A stretch of 64,000 nucleotides of DNA from Cyanobacteria bacterium TGS_CYA1 (GCA_026129135.1 JAHCIQ010000003.1:62001-126000); one strand, 5' to 3'. Positions 34,916 through 44,965 are shown, counted from the first letter of the stretch. The notes: generated by a model not told the origin, from the sequence alone. Program-made: numbers and translations.

Positions 34916-36856
34916 ATGGGCATGAATATAGTGACTAATAATGATGTGTCATTGATGGCTTCCAGGAATCGATTCGAACGCTGGTTTTTTGAAGGACTGA
35001 AAGCGCGCTCGCAAGAGTCGCATCAGGTAAAGGCGCCCTGGTACAAAGTTATGTGCCTTACTGGCGTCGATTATTTTTCAAGCCTCGGCTATCAACCTGG
35101 GATAGCTTTCCTGGCTGCCGGGATTCTTTCCCCTATCGCCACTTTGATTGTAATTCTTGTCACATTGTTTGGATTGATACCACTTTATTCCAGAGTGGCA
35201 AAAGCCAGTCCTCATGGACAGGGAAGCATCGCGATGCTAGAGGACTTATTACCTAGCTGGTATGGCAAAGCCTTGATTCTCGTTCTCCTTGGTTTTGCGG
35301 CCACAGATTTCATCATTACAATAACATTGTCCGCAGCCGATGCCACCGCACACGTGGTTGAAAATCCCTTTATAGGCAGCTTTGTAAATAATCGCGAATT
35401 GCTTACCATTGCGATTTTGGCTTTACTTGGAGCTATATTTCTAAAAGGGTTTCGCGAAGCGATAGGAGTTTCTGTTTTTCTCGTCGCACTCTACCTTTTG
35501 TGTAATTGTGCAGTAGTCGTTCGCGCCTCGACGGAGCTCTTGCAGCATCCCCAGAGTCTGGATGCCTGGTATAAAAATGTTACTGTGAGCCATGGAAACA
35601 TCTGGAGTGCGATTGGCGTTTCGATGCTTTTGTTTCCTAAACTGGCGTTAGGCATGTCCGGTTTTGAAACAGGTGTTGCAGTAATGCCGCTTGTTGAAGG
35701 CAACCCGAACGACACAAGAGAAAAACCGGAGGGGCGTATTGCAAATACACGCAAACTGCTTGCAGCCGCGGCGTTCATCATGGCGATATTACTAATGTTT
35801 TCGAGCGTGCTAACCACCGTTCTGATTCCTCCAGAGCAGTTTCAAGCAGGCGGAGCGGCAAATGGTCGGGCTCTTGCCTTTCTAGCTCACAAATACCTCG
35901 GCAGTCAATTCGGTACTGTATACGATATCAGTACCATTTTGATACTCTGGTTTGCTGGTGCTTCTGCCATGGCCGGGTTGTTGAATCTCGTGCCACGTTA
36001 TTTGCCACGATTCGGCATGGCTCCGGACTGGTCCAGGGCTCAAAGACCGCTTGTTGTTTTTTTCAGTTGTGTGGCGTTTTTCGTGACCTGGGTTTTCAAA
36101 GCCGATGTCGACGCTCAAGCGGGAGCATACGCAACAGGGGTTTTGGTTTTGTTCGCTTCAGCGGCACTTGCCGTTGCCCTCAGTGTCAAGAAAGAGAGCT
36201 GGGATAAAAAGGTTTTGTTTTGGTCCATTCTGCTAGTGTTCATATATACCACTGTTGCAAACATGATTGAGCGCCCGGAAGGGCTTCATATTGCCTCATT
36301 TTTTATCGCCGCTATAATCTTGGTTTCGCTCGTATCGAGGTCGTTACGCTCTCTTGAATTGCGTTTGGCTTCGGTACATTTAGACATCCAGGCTTCATCA
36401 ATCATCGATGAGATGTTGCGTCGCGAAGGTTCTATATGCTTACTGGCAAGAAGACCTGGCGGCACTAATTACAAGGAAAAGGAAATTTCCACACGCCGCA
36501 TTCACAAATTGACCGTAAACGAAGCTCATTTCATCTTTCTTGAAGTGGAATTGAGTGATCCCTCTGAGTTCGAGGAGGATTGTTTGGACGTGCAGGGACA
36601 AATCATAGATGGGCATCCTGTTCTTAGTTGTAGAAGCCCTGCCATTCCTAATGCAATCGCAGCCGTTCTCTTGCATTTGCGCGATAAATCGACCACTCTT
36701 CCCAGAGCTTATTTTGGTTGGACCGAGGGAAGTCCAATATCATACGTGTTCAAATATATCTTTTTAGGTGAAGGTGAAACTGCGCCTGTAACTCGCGAGG
36801 TTCTGCGCCAGGCAGAGCCAGATCCGCTTAAACGTCCAGAAATAATTGTGGGATGA
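34916..36856 (+). CDS. APC-superfamily permease
   Basis: 646 residues with about twelve membrane segments between residues 40 and 485. The first helix carries the [15 protein letters not shown] motif of amino acid/K+ APC transporters. The loop [15 protein letters not shown] and [19 protein letters not shown] follow. A soluble C-terminal domain of about 150 residues resembles the cytoplasmic tails of KUP-like and basic amino acid permeases. It is a secondary transporter; the substrate is not readable. A TTG/GTG upstream is possible but the ATG at 34916 fits. Confidence 0.82.
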   Translation: MGMNIVTNNDVSLMASRNRFERWFFEGLKARSQESHQVKAPWYKVMCLTGVDYFSSLGYQPGIAFLAAGILSPIATLIVILVTLFGLIPLYSRVAKASPHGQGSIAMLEDLLPSWYGKALILVLLGFAATDFIITITLSAADATAHVVENPFIGSFVNNRELLTIAILALLGAIFLKGFREAIGVSVFLVALYLLCNCAVVVRASTELLQHPQSLDAWYKNVTVSHGNIWSAIGVSMLLFPKLALGMSGFETGVAVMPLVEGNPNDTREKPEGRIANTRKLLAAAAFIMAILLMFSSVLTTVLIPPEQFQAGGAANGRALAFLAHKYLGSQFGTVYDISTILILWFAGASAMAGLLNLVPRYLPRFGMAPDWSRAQRPLVVFFSCVAFFVTWVFKADVDAQAGAYATGVLVLFASAALAVALSVKKESWDKKVLFWSILLVFIYTTVANMIERPEGLHIASFFIAAIILVSLVSRSLRSLELRLASVHLDIQASSIIDEMLRREGSICLLARRPGGTNYKEKEISTRRIHKLTVNEAHFIFLEVELSDPSEFEEDCLDVQGQIIDGHPVLSCRSPAIPNAIAAVLLHLRDKSTTLPRAYFGWTEGSPISYVFKYIFLGEGETAPVTREVLRQAEPDPLKRPEIIVG

Positions 36857-36960
36857 GTTTTTGGATGGTGGATTAAATTTTGATCTGGAATTGAACTTTT
36901 TCTGATTTAGCGTCGTCTATTCAAGCAAGAAGAATTTTGGTCAAGGACTTGCCGATTATC

Positions 36961-38679
36961 ATGCAAAATAAAGTCGTTCCCGCGTTACTAGCACTATCTT
37001 TATTGACTTCGGGTCTAAATGTAAATGCGCTACCCCAAAAGGCTGAGACGCAGTCAGAGAACGATAAAATCCAACACTTGCTCAATCGCATTACTTTTGG
37101 CAAAACGTATTCCGATATCGGATTAGTTTCAAAAATGGGGATTGAAAATTATATTAAATCTCAACTTCATCCTCAGGGGATTGCTGTTTCAGAAGATTTA
37201 GAGGAATTGTCTAAAGCCGAAGCATTACAGGCAAGCCCAGCACAGCTTTTCATAAAATACGGAAGACCAGCAATTAAAGCCGCAGTACAGAATCAAGAGC
37301 AATTGGAGGGCAAAATTCAAAAACCTTTCGAACTGGTCAAAGGTGCAAACGCTTCGGACAAAGATAATTCAAAGACTGAAAGCAAAAAGCAATTCAATAA
37401 AATGGTTCGCGAGGCTAACCAGATCATTTATGGTGATACAGCCTTAAATAGAATAGCCAGAGCGGTTGAAAGTCCTCGACAATTAGAAGAGGTGATGACT
37501 GATTTTTGGTTCAATCATTTCAATATTTCATCCGACAAAGGACTGGATAAAATCTGGGTGGGAGCTTACGAAGAGAAGGCTATTCGTCCTTATGTGCTTG
37601 GACGATTCAGAGATTTGTTAGGCGCAACTGCTCATCATGCCGCAATGTTGTTTTATCTGGATAACTGGCAGAATAGCGCACCCAAAGCATCAGATGGCGA
37701 TGATTTTGCGCAGAATCTGCAACCCAATAAGAAAAAGAATAATAACAAAGGCATAAACGAAAATTATGCAAGAGAGCTCATGGAGCTGCACACACTTGGT
37801 GTAGACGGTGGTTATACACAAAAGGATGTGACAGAGCTTGCCAGAGTCTTAACTGGATTGGGCACTCCTAATAGAGGCGCGATGATAGGCAAATTGAACA
37901 GGCAATTCAAAAATGCCAGGGCACAGAATCCGATGATGAACAATAGATTTGTGCGTAATTATGGTCAATTCGTATCTGCCGATCAGCTTCCAGGAAACAA
38001 ATTACTTGGGTCTTATTTCGATCCTGCACGACATGATTTTGGAGACAAAGTTATTTTAGGAACCAAATTCAAAGGTGAAGGCGAAAAAGAAATTGAACAA
38101 GTGCTGGATTTATTAGCCAAGCATCCTTCTACTGCAAAACATATAAGCTATCAGCTTGCTCAATATTTCGTCTGTGACAAACCGCCAGCCAGTCTTGTAG
38201 AAAATCTCAGTCAGGTTTATTTGAAATCAGATGGCGACATAGCCACTGTACTTGGTGCACTGTTCCATTCAAACGAGTTCTGGGATGTAAAAAATCAAAA
38301 TGCAAAGTTCAAATCCCCTTACAGATTTTTGATTTCTACATTGCGTGCTACAGATACTAGAATCGAAGATGTTAAGCCAGCAGTGAATTATTTGCGACAA
38401 GCCGGAATGCCTTTATACCAGTGTCTTACACCAGACGGTTATAAAAATACTCAGGAAGCCTGGCTCAATCCAGACAATCTGGTCAACAGATTGAACTTTG
38501 CCACTGCATTTAGTGCCGGAAGGTTGCGCGGTATGCAACCCCAGACGACACGTTTAGATCTAGTGGCGCAATCGCTTCCATCCAAAATGAGTGAGAAAAC
38601 GAATTCTGCAATCAAGAAGGCACCTAAAGCAATGCAATTGGCTTTGATTCTTGGTTCACCCGAGTTTATGAAATATTGA
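36961..38679 (+). CDS. DUF1800 family protein
   Basis: 572 residues from the ATG at 36961 (a TTG at 36937 is also in frame). A signal peptide precedes the DUF1800 core: HLLNRITFGKTYSDIGLV, VMTDFWFNHFN, NENYARELMELHTLGVDGGYT and DVTELARVLTGLG. Later come HDFGDKVILG and the C-terminal AWLNPDNLVNRLNF. Such proteins are almost always encoded with a DUF1501 protein, here 30 bases downstream; both are secreted and of unknown activity. Palindrome copy 10 encodes YSDIGL in the conserved T-x-x-D-I-x-x-V position. Confidence 0.9.
   Translation: MQNKVVPALLALSLLTSGLNVNALPQKAETQSENDKIQHLLNRITFGKTYSDIGLVSKMGIENYIKSQLHPQGIAVSEDLEELSKAEALQASPAQLFIKYGRPAIKAAVQNQEQLEGKIQKPFELVKGANASDKDNSKTESKKQFNKMVREANQIIYGDTALNRIARAVESPRQLEEVMTDFWFNHFNISSDKGLDKIWVGAYEEKAIRPYVLGRFRDLLGATAHHAAMLFYLDNWQNSAPKASDGDDFAQNLQPNKKKNNNKGINENYARELMELHTLGVDGGYTQKDVTELARVLTGLGTPNRGAMIGKLNRQFKNARAQNPMMNNRFVRNYGQFVSADQLPGNKLLGSYFDPARHDFGDKVILGTKFKGEGEKEIEQVLDLLAKHPSTAKHISYQLAQYFVCDKPPASLVENLSQVYLKSDGDIATVLGALFHSNEFWDVKNQNAKFKSPYRFLISTLRATDTRIEDVKPAVNYLRQAGMPLYQCLTPDGYKNTQEAWLNPDNLVNRLNFATAFSAGRLRGMQPQTTRLDLVAQSLPSKMSEKTNSAIKKAPKAMQLALILGSPEFMKY
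37105..37125. repeat. CCGATATCGG palindrome, copy 10 (coding)
   Basis: Left arm AAAACGTATT, right arm ATTAG. Relative to the canonical ACGTAAT, one A is T, turning a would-be in-frame TAA (37108-37110) into TAT. It reads Y-S-D-I-G-L, as copy 1 does. Confidence 0.92.
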
Positions 38680-38709
38680 TTTTGACTTTAATTCGAAAAG
38701 GGGCTAAAG

Positions 38710-39957
38710 ATGAATCGTCGTGAATTTTTAAAAACAGCCGCATTGGCCTCCTGTTCCTTAATGGTTCCTGGGATGGAAGCCTGGGCACTTGAATCTAAAA
38801 CTGTCGGAAAAAATACTGGCAAATTAGTTGTCGTGTTTTTGCGAGGCGCGATAGACGGACTTTCGGTTCTGCCGCCAGTAGGCGATTCCAGATATTATTC
38901 CTTGCGCCCACGCATAGCCATTCCAAGCTCTCAAAGCGAAAATGGCGCACTTTATCTAGATGGACACTTTGGTCTTCATCCTGCATTGGCTCCAATATTG
39001 CCTTTGTGGAAAAACAAAAAATTGTCTTTCGTTTTGAATTCGGGCTCGCCTAATCCGACGCGATCTCATTTTGACGCCCAAGATTATATGGAGTCTGGAG
39101 TTCCTGGAAGCAAAAGCATCAGCACCGGCTGGCTCAATCGATTGCTTGCTCAATTGCCATCAAACGATTCACCTGTTCGTGCCATCAATATTGGTGCCAC
39201 TACTCCGCGAATACTTTCTGGTCCTGTTGCTGTCGCAACCTACGCACCCACAGCCAAAAGGCGCATGACTCCGCTAGACCAACCCAATATTTCTGCCGCC
39301 TTTAGCGAGATGTATTCCGGGCGAAATGATGTTTTTAGCAAAACTTTCGAGCAGGGCATGGCTGCGCGAGGAGAATTCAACGAAGCATTTGAAAAGTCGG
39401 CTATGCAAGAAATGGTCGCAGCCGATGGTGGTGCTTTGCCAGCCAATAAATTCAGCGGATTTGGGCGCCAGTTGGGTCGTCTCATTAAAGAAGAGCCTAA
39501 AGTTCAAGTGGCTTTTCTCGCCCTGGGAGGATTTGACACCCACGTCAATCAAGGCGCAAGCCAGGGCCAGCTCGCCAACCAGTTGAACACTGTCGGGCGC
39601 GGACTGCAAGAATTGATTGCGGCACTCGATGACACCTTTAACAACACCATGGTCGTAGTGATATCTGAATTTGGTCGTACTGTGAAAGAAAATGGAAACG
39701 GTGGCACCGACCACGGGCATGGCAATCTGATCTGGCTCATGGGCAATAGAGTCAATGGCGGAAAACTTTATGGAAATTGGAGTGGGCTCGACCAGAACTC
39801 GCTTTTCGAAGGACGCGATTTGCCCGTCATGACCGATTTTAGGAATGTGCTCGCAAGTGGAATTGGTAATCATATGGGCTTATCGAGCAAACAAAGAGAA
39901 ATTGTTTTTCCAGGATACATGCCTGGTGACAAAACAGTCGCTGGAATTTTTGCCTGA
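38710..39957 (+). CDS. DUF1501 family Tat-exported protein
   Basis: 415 residues. It begins with a twin-arginine signal (NRREFLKTAALASCSLMVPG). The sulfatase/alkaline-phosphatase-like DUF1501 core has VVVFLRGAIDGLSVLPP, GLHPALAPILPLW, SHFDAQDYMESG, FLALGGFDTHVNQ and VVVISEFGRTVKENGNGGTDHGHG, with the conserved Asp/His that could bind metals. AGGGG precedes the ATG. It forms an operon with the DUF1800 protein. A short GC hairpin follows the stop. Confidence 0.92.
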   Translation: MNRREFLKTAALASCSLMVPGMEAWALESKTVGKNTGKLVVVFLRGAIDGLSVLPPVGDSRYYSLRPRIAIPSSQSENGALYLDGHFGLHPALAPILPLWKNKKLSFVLNSGSPNPTRSHFDAQDYMESGVPGSKSISTGWLNRLLAQLPSNDSPVRAINIGATTPRILSGPVAVATYAPTAKRRMTPLDQPNISAAFSEMYSGRNDVFSKTFEQGMAARGEFNEAFEKSAMQEMVAADGGALPANKFSGFGRQLGRLIKEEPKVQVAFLALGGFDTHVNQGASQGQLANQLNTVGRGLQELIAALDDTFNNTMVVVISEFGRTVKENGNGGTDHGHGNLIWLMGNRVNGGKLYGNWSGLDQNSLFEGRDLPVMTDFRNVLASGIGNHMGLSSKQREIVFPGYMPGDKTVAGIFA

Positions 39958-39965
39958 GGACGCTC

Positions 39966-39995
39966 TGGGGTAAACCCCATTTGCAAATTTATTTT
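39966..39995 (+). terminator. short hairpin after the DUF1501 gene
   Basis: TGGGG (39966-39970) pairs with CCCCA (39975-39979) over a four-base loop, followed by a T-rich stretch (TTTGCAAATTTATTTTT). The stem is short, so this is a weak terminator call. Confidence 0.4.
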
Positions 39996-40096
39996 TGGGT
40001 TCTAATCTACTAGAACCCCTTACTAGTGCGCCTTGTGAAACTCGCCCGAGCGCTGCCTTCTTTCAGAAAGGCGTGCTTTTTGCCGGAGAAAATTTT

Positions 40097-43000
40097 ATGA
40101 ATACTACTGATCCTAATTCTTTTAATTCTTCTAACTCTTCTAACTCTTCTAACTCTGAAAACTCTGAAAATCTTGTGAATCCCGCAAATTCACTTCATTC
40201 AGCTAATTCAGCAATTCCATTTATTGGTTTTCCACAGCACGTTCATATCTATCATCATCACGACTATTCTTCTAAAGAAGATAGTCATACAAAGGAAAAA
40301 AAATCAAAAAATAAAGATCAAAATCAAGATAAGCTGGAGGACGCGCGCAAATCCATCACATCGCTCAACACATCAGTGGTGTCAACCGTGGAAGCCCTGC
40401 AGCAGCTTTTACGCAAACACGTAAGTTTTAATCGAAATAAAAAAAATAGTAGCCAGGCAAGTAACCAGGCAAATAACCCGGCCAATAACCAGGAATCAGT
40501 TAACTGGCAGGACGAATTGCCTGCGGTGGAAGACTTGGTTCCACCTCAGAAAAAAATCTGGCAGGGACTTGATGGGATAGGCGTGATGAGCTTTGGCGTG
40601 GTAATTCCGAGCTTGATGATTGTCCTTATGTCGATGACTTGTTATCAACGCATCACTCTTATGTTGTTAAACAATCCGCTTGAAACTATGCTTGAACTAT
40701 TGATGGTGGCTATCATTCCGATTGCCATATTCAATTGCTGGAAATTTTATTGCAAAAACAATTATCGATTTAATTTACTTCGAGGAGCGCTGCTTGGAAT
40801 TGCAATTGCATCGAGCTTCTCTTGCGCACTTGTAAGCACCGCAGCGCTTTTTGTGGGAGGTGCAGAATTCGCTATGAACACCGGCACCGAATTCAGTACT
40901 GGATTTGGTACTATCGGTTTGCTTTCCACAGCCGCATGTCTATGTGCTGTATTTGTCGGCAAGCGCATCAGATCTCGGATGGAATTTGCCAGTTCCAGAC
41001 GCCACGTACTTTTCAATATCGTAGCGGGACTCGTTCTTGGGGTACTGGCATTTATTTGTGCTGAATCCAAATCGTGGTGTGTTCGACTTGCTGAAAAGGC
41101 AGCTATTGCAAGCGATGTTCAAGAGCGCAAAGAAGGCCTTGGATGGCTGCGATTGCTCAATACTGAAAAGTGGCTGAAAATGGAATGCTCGGATTCGCGC
41201 TCAATAGGAATAGTGGGACTATTCATACCTGTGAAAAATTCTGACGTGCAAAAGCTATATTTTACTGTCACGGGAAAGCCTTTTAGAGACGAAAAAGACG
41301 AAAATTTCAGTTCGATGTCAGACGAGTATATGAGCAGGCACGTAGTAGGAGAGCGAATTGCTGGTTTGTCGCTCGTGCGCTCTGCAATAAATGGGGCATG
41401 CAGTCCTGATAATCTTACCTCAACAATCGGCTGGACATATGTTTTTCATAATGACACCCCGAGCGCTAAAGAAGCACGTGCCGAAATCGCTCTGCCACCA
41501 GATGCGGTAATAACCGAGTTCAAGGTCTGGCAGGATGGAGTTCCTATCGAAGCCAATTTTGCCGCAACAGGTAAAGCAACCAATCAAAGCAACAATGTCA
41601 ATATAGGTCATGAAAATAGCGGAATGATTTCGAGTCTTGGTCGCAATCGTTATTTGTTGCACTGTTATCCGGTTCAAGAAGGTAAAGAACTACTCGTGCA
41701 AACGACCATGGTTGTGCCGATGAATCTCGATACTTTGACCTCAGCTACGCTGACCATGCCTCGTTTCGTCTGCTCTAACTTTGGACTTGATGGTGAACAT
41801 AATCTGCGTCTTGAGTCGAACCATAAACTTTCGAGCAAAGCGCAGGGACTCTCTACTTCTAAAAGTCCAAATGGAAGCGATGTAATTGAAGGAAAGCTTC
41901 AGGCATCACAAATAGAACATTGCGTGATAATGGTAAATGCACAGCGCAGCGCAAGTTCGATTACAGTTGCTGCAAAAGACCCAATAGCAGCCGCGCAGGC
42001 TCACCAAGATTTGTTAGCTGAAGATGCTCGCAAGAAAGCTAAGCTCGAAGCTGAAATTGCAAAAGAGATAGGAAATCTCGATGGTCAGGGTCTGGTTGTA
42101 ATGATCGACGGAGCTCATGGTGTGAAGCAGCAACTGGAAGATGTGCGCAACGTCATGAATCAGCGTAATAAAGCAATCAAAAAAATTCAGATGAAGGAAA
42201 GAATGAAAGAGCCGCGTTTTGTTGCTCAGTCAATTAATGAAGTGACTTCAAAAGCGCCAAACAGAGTGGTTGTGGTTCTTGATGGATCGCAGTCGGTCAA
42301 AGCGAAATTAAAAGAGATAAAGAAGGCATTCAGCTCCATCCCAAAAACTGTTCCAGTATCGGTTATGGTGGCATCACAAGAAGATGGGTTGCTTTCTAAG
42401 CCTACACCTCTTGCAGAAGCCTTAAATGTTCTTGATCAAGTGCAATTTGAAGGTGGTCAAAATAATTTGGAAGCTGTAGTGCGAGCTGCCGAAGTGGCTG
42501 GTCAAGCCAAAGGAGGAGTTGTATTGTGGATTCACGGAGCACAACCGGCGTTGTTTCCCAACATTTATATAATGTCGCCATTTGCAAGTAAGCCTTCGTT
42601 TTACGAAGTCTCACTCGATAGTGGAGAGACTGATACGCTTGAATATTTTAAAAATCACAGCGATATTTCAGGTTTCTTACCTGTTCTTGCTGGAAACAAT
42701 TTGACTGGCAACCTTAGAGATTTCTTTTTGAAATGGCAACCAGGACGCCGTGATTTTCAATCAGAACTGCACACTGTGAGTGCTTTACCTAAAAACCAGA
42801 CCACATCAAAAGCAGAGGTCAAACTGCTTTTGGATAGAGAAGAGCGCGAGCTTGTGTTGCTCAATGCTGGAAAAACGATTGAAGCTCTAATCAAGCAGAA
42901 GCGCTATGATCGAGCAGCGATTCTCGCTCTGCAATATAAAATAGTAACGCCGGTTAGTTGCGCAGTAATTCTAGATGAAACAAGCGCGCCTCAATTGCAG

Positions 43001-43333
43001 GGAGCGACAAACGGAACAATAGGACCCCAGGGCGACGCCACTGTGATAATGGGTGTCAACACGGCAGGAACCGTTCGGGTCAATAACCTCGCCAATCTGG
43101 AAGCCTTGCTCAATATCATAGCTAATCTGATTGAGCTTGGTAGTATCTTCCTTGGTGGCTTGCTCTTGTTGCACGGCATATTCCTTCGTGGAAGAGTCGC
43201 TATCATGGGGGTCGAAATCAGTCCTTTTGCCCGCATATCGTTAGGTGTTGCAATATGCGCGCTAGGGCTCATGACTCCCGGTTTAATCAACTGGTTCGTG
43301 GCTTCAGCTCGAGACGCAAATCTGTTTTCTTGA
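40097..43333 (+). CDS. large membrane protein with VIT-like and VWA-like domains
   Basis: 1078 residues from the ATG at 40097 (GGAGA upstream). The N-terminus is an Asn/Ser repeat (residues 7-40), then a His-rich and Lys-rich charged stretch. Membrane segments at about 170-290 precede a beta domain (about 430-560) with the VIT-like pattern GWTYVFHNDTPSAKEARAEIALPP. A VWA-like domain (about 715-850) shows VVVVLDGSQS, a D-x-S-x-S metal site. Two helices close the protein. The architecture resembles the VIT proteins found with exosortase-variant (XrtN/MSEP-CTERM) systems, but no exosortase gene is in the window. Function unknown. Confidence 0.65.
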   Translation: MNTTDPNSFNSSNSSNSSNSENSENLVNPANSLHSANSAIPFIGFPQHVHIYHHHDYSSKEDSHTKEKKSKNKDQNQDKLEDARKSITSLNTSVVSTVEALQQLLRKHVSFNRNKKNSSQASNQANNPANNQESVNWQDELPAVEDLVPPQKKIWQGLDGIGVMSFGVVIPSLMIVLMSMTCYQRITLMLLNNPLETMLELLMVAIIPIAIFNCWKFYCKNNYRFNLLRGALLGIAIASSFSCALVSTAALFVGGAEFAMNTGTEFSTGFGTIGLLSTAACLCAVFVGKRIRSRMEFASSRRHVLFNIVAGLVLGVLAFICAESKSWCVRLAEKAAIASDVQERKEGLGWLRLLNTEKWLKMECSDSRSIGIVGLFIPVKNSDVQKLYFTVTGKPFRDEKDENFSSMSDEYMSRHVVGERIAGLSLVRSAINGACSPDNLTSTIGWTYVFHNDTPSAKEARAEIALPPDAVITEFKVWQDGVPIEANFAATGKATNQSNNVNIGHENSGMISSLGRNRYLLHCYPVQEGKELLVQTTMVVPMNLDTLTSATLTMPRFVCSNFGLDGEHNLRLESNHKLSSKAQGLSTSKSPNGSDVIEGKLQASQIEHCVIMVNAQRSASSITVAAKDPIAAAQAHQDLLAEDARKKAKLEAEIAKEIGNLDGQGLVVMIDGAHGVKQQLEDVRNVMNQRNKAIKKIQMKERMKEPRFVAQSINEVTSKAPNRVVVVLDGSQSVKAKLKEIKKAFSSIPKTVPVSVMVASQEDGLLSKPTPLAEALNVLDQVQFEGGQNNLEAVVRAAEVAGQAKGGVVLWIHGAQPALFPNIYIMSPFASKPSFYEVSLDSGETDTLEYFKNHSDISGFLPVLAGNNLTGNLRDFFLKWQPGRRDFQSELHTVSALPKNQTTSKAEVKLLLDREERELVLLNAGKTIEALIKQKRYDRAAILALQYKIVTPVSCAVILDETSAPQLQGATNGTIGPQGDATVIMGVNTAGTVRVNNLANLEALLNIIANLIELGSIFLGGLLLLHGIFLRGRVAIMGVEISPFARISLGVAICALGLMTPGLINWFVASARDANLFS

Positions 43334-43356
43334 GCGCTAAAGTTAGAATAGCAAGT

Positions 43357-43394
43357 GAAACAGCTTCATTTTGAGGCTGTTTCTTTTTCTCTTT
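43357..43394 (+). terminator. Rho-independent terminator
   Basis: Stem GAAACAGC (43357-43364) and GCTGTTTC (43376-43383) with an 11-base loop, followed by TTTTTCTCTTT. It lies 24 bases after the VIT/VWA gene stop. Confidence 0.75.
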
Positions 43395-43413
43395 AAATTA
43401 GAGATTAAGGCTA

Positions 43414-43935
43414 TTACTTGTTTTTACTTTTTGTTTTTATTGGCTTCTTGGGCGCAGCCTTAGCTGCATTATTCAAAGTAGTTTTAGGATCTGCACTCTT
43501 AGATGGTGATTTGGCGTCTGTTTTGGCTTCGAGTGGTGGCGCTTTTGTTTTTTGACCAGCATCACTAAATTCGCGGTTGAATTTGGTGATTTCCAGTTCT
43601 AAATTATCCAGCTCTGGCTTTTGATAACCGTTGGCACTGACACTTGCTTCCATTTCTTTCAGTTTTGCCAGGCGCTCACTGAAAGTTTTTGCATCAGGGG
43701 CACTGAGCCAACCTCGCTTCAGTCCCAAATCTATCTGACCTTCGTAGGTTTTAATACGTTCTTTGTACTTGAACTCGAATTTGTTTGATTGTCTAAAGCC
43801 TACGCCCCGAGTGATTGTTGTTTCTTCGCTTGAACTTTGTGCAAATCCGCTTTGGATACAGATATTTAAAAAAGTCACGCTGAGTAGCAACGCCGAACTA
43901 AAAATGTTGACTGGTTTGAAAATAAAAGACAGCAT
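43414..43935 (-). CDS. secreted protein with helical repeat module
   Basis: 173 residues from the ATG at 43935, with GGAGAG six bases upstream. A longer frame starting at 44013 would overlap the preceding gene. A signal peptide (about 1-33) precedes a two-helix module (about 55-115) containing IDLGLKRGWLSAPDAKTFSE, RLAKLKEMEASVSANGYQKP and a third helix LDNLELEITKFNREF. A Lys/Ala/Pro-rich tail follows. The same module pattern occurs three times in the protein at 46835. No known family. It follows the patatin gene on the same strand. Confidence 0.6.
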   Translation of the reverse strand: MLSFIFKPVNIFSSALLLSVTFLNICIQSGFAQSSSEETTITRGVGFRQSNKFEFKYKERIKTYEGQIDLGLKRGWLSAPDAKTFSERLAKLKEMEASVSANGYQKPELDNLELEITKFNREFSDAGQKTKAPPLEAKTDAKSPSKSADPKTTLNNAAKAAPKKPIKTKSKNK

Positions 43936-43993
43936 AGTAAACTCTCCATTTAGAAGGGCTTCTATTATAGGCCAGATCACTAATGTATTTGAC

Positions 43994-44965
43994 TTATTCG
44001 ACTTTGTTTCCAAGCTTCACATTTGGACTATCACGCAAAGCAAAGACTTTTTTCAATTCTGCCAGTTTAGAGCGTGCTATCAGCTCACCTGCATTCATTG
44101 CTTTAGTATAGTCTTTGTCAGCTACGGAAATAATGGGAATCCCTGCTACGTCTGGTTGAAGTACGACATCTGCCTGTTTCATTACTGACTCATCGCGGGC
44201 GGTAATAATGATTGATGTCATTCTGTTGGTCAAATCGTTATAGGTGTACAATCGATTTTCTTCTATGGGTTTGATGATTTCGTCTACGTTAACTGCAATG
44301 ACATAATCTGCGCCCATTTCGCGAGCTGGAATAACTGGAACATTGGCACGAATGCCACCATCGGCATAAGCGTGTTCATCCTGACAGACAGGGCTGAACA
44401 AAGGAGGAAGAGAAGCGCTTGCTCTAGCAGCCATCCCTAGATCTCCCTTTTCCAATCTGTAAGCCTTGGCGTCTCTCAAATCAACCACGACGGCAGCATA
44501 ACGCATGCGAAAATTTTCTATTTTGTTGTTATCGTCACCAGCTGTTTTATTGATGAATTTAGCTAGAGATTCACCTGAGTAAAATCCGGCACAAGTCTTT
44601 TTACGCCAGAAAATTACTTGTTTGGCGCCCTTTTTCAGTAGTTGCAAGGGCACTGGAATAGGTCTGAAGGCTCGTTTAATCGACCCGTCCTGGGTAACCT
44701 TTTCAAGTCTGTCTACAGGTACACCCGCAGCATACAGACCCCCTACGATGGCTCCCATACTCGTTCCGACAACGATGTCTGGTCTCATGCCATTTTCTTC
44801 GAGAACTTTCAAAACGCCAATATGAGCCGCACCACGGGCACCACCACCGCCTAAAACAAGCGCGACCGTTTTTTTACCTGCTGTATCCTGCGCGAAAGTC
44901 GGCAGTGTAGCAGAAACAAAGTTGAGACATAAAAAAAGCGATAGTAAACTTGTTTTGACTTTCAT
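43994..44965 (-). CDS. patatin-like phospholipase, secreted (RssA-type)
   Basis: 323 residues from the ATG at 44965 (AAAGG upstream; the ATG at 44986 is also possible). A signal peptide is followed by the lipase core: oxyanion loop GGGGARGAAHIGVL, nucleophile elbow GTSMG, and the DGG motif in YADGGIRANVP. The Ser-Asp dyad is complete. It hydrolyses lipid acyl esters, probably in the periplasm or outer membrane. The 5' end overlaps the XRE gene by about 90 bases in another frame. Confidence 0.9.
   Translation of the reverse strand: MKVKTSLLSLFLCLNFVSATLPTFAQDTAGKKTVALVLGGGGARGAAHIGVLKVLEENGMRPDIVVGTSMGAIVGGLYAAGVPVDRLEKVTQDGSIKRAFRPIPVPLQLLKKGAKQVIFWRKKTCAGFYSGESLAKFINKTAGDDNNKIENFRMRYAAVVVDLRDAKAYRLEKGDLGMAARASASLPPLFSPVCQDEHAYADGGIRANVPVIPAREMGADYVIAVNVDEIIKPIEENRLYTYNDLTNRMTSIIITARDESVMKQADVVLQPDVAGIPIISVADKDYTKAMNAGELIARSKLAELKKVFALRDSPNVKLGNKVE

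Noticed and set aside
39274..39873. 199-codon frame antisense to the DUF1501 gene
   Set aside because: Shadow of a strongly conserved gene. No ribosome site.
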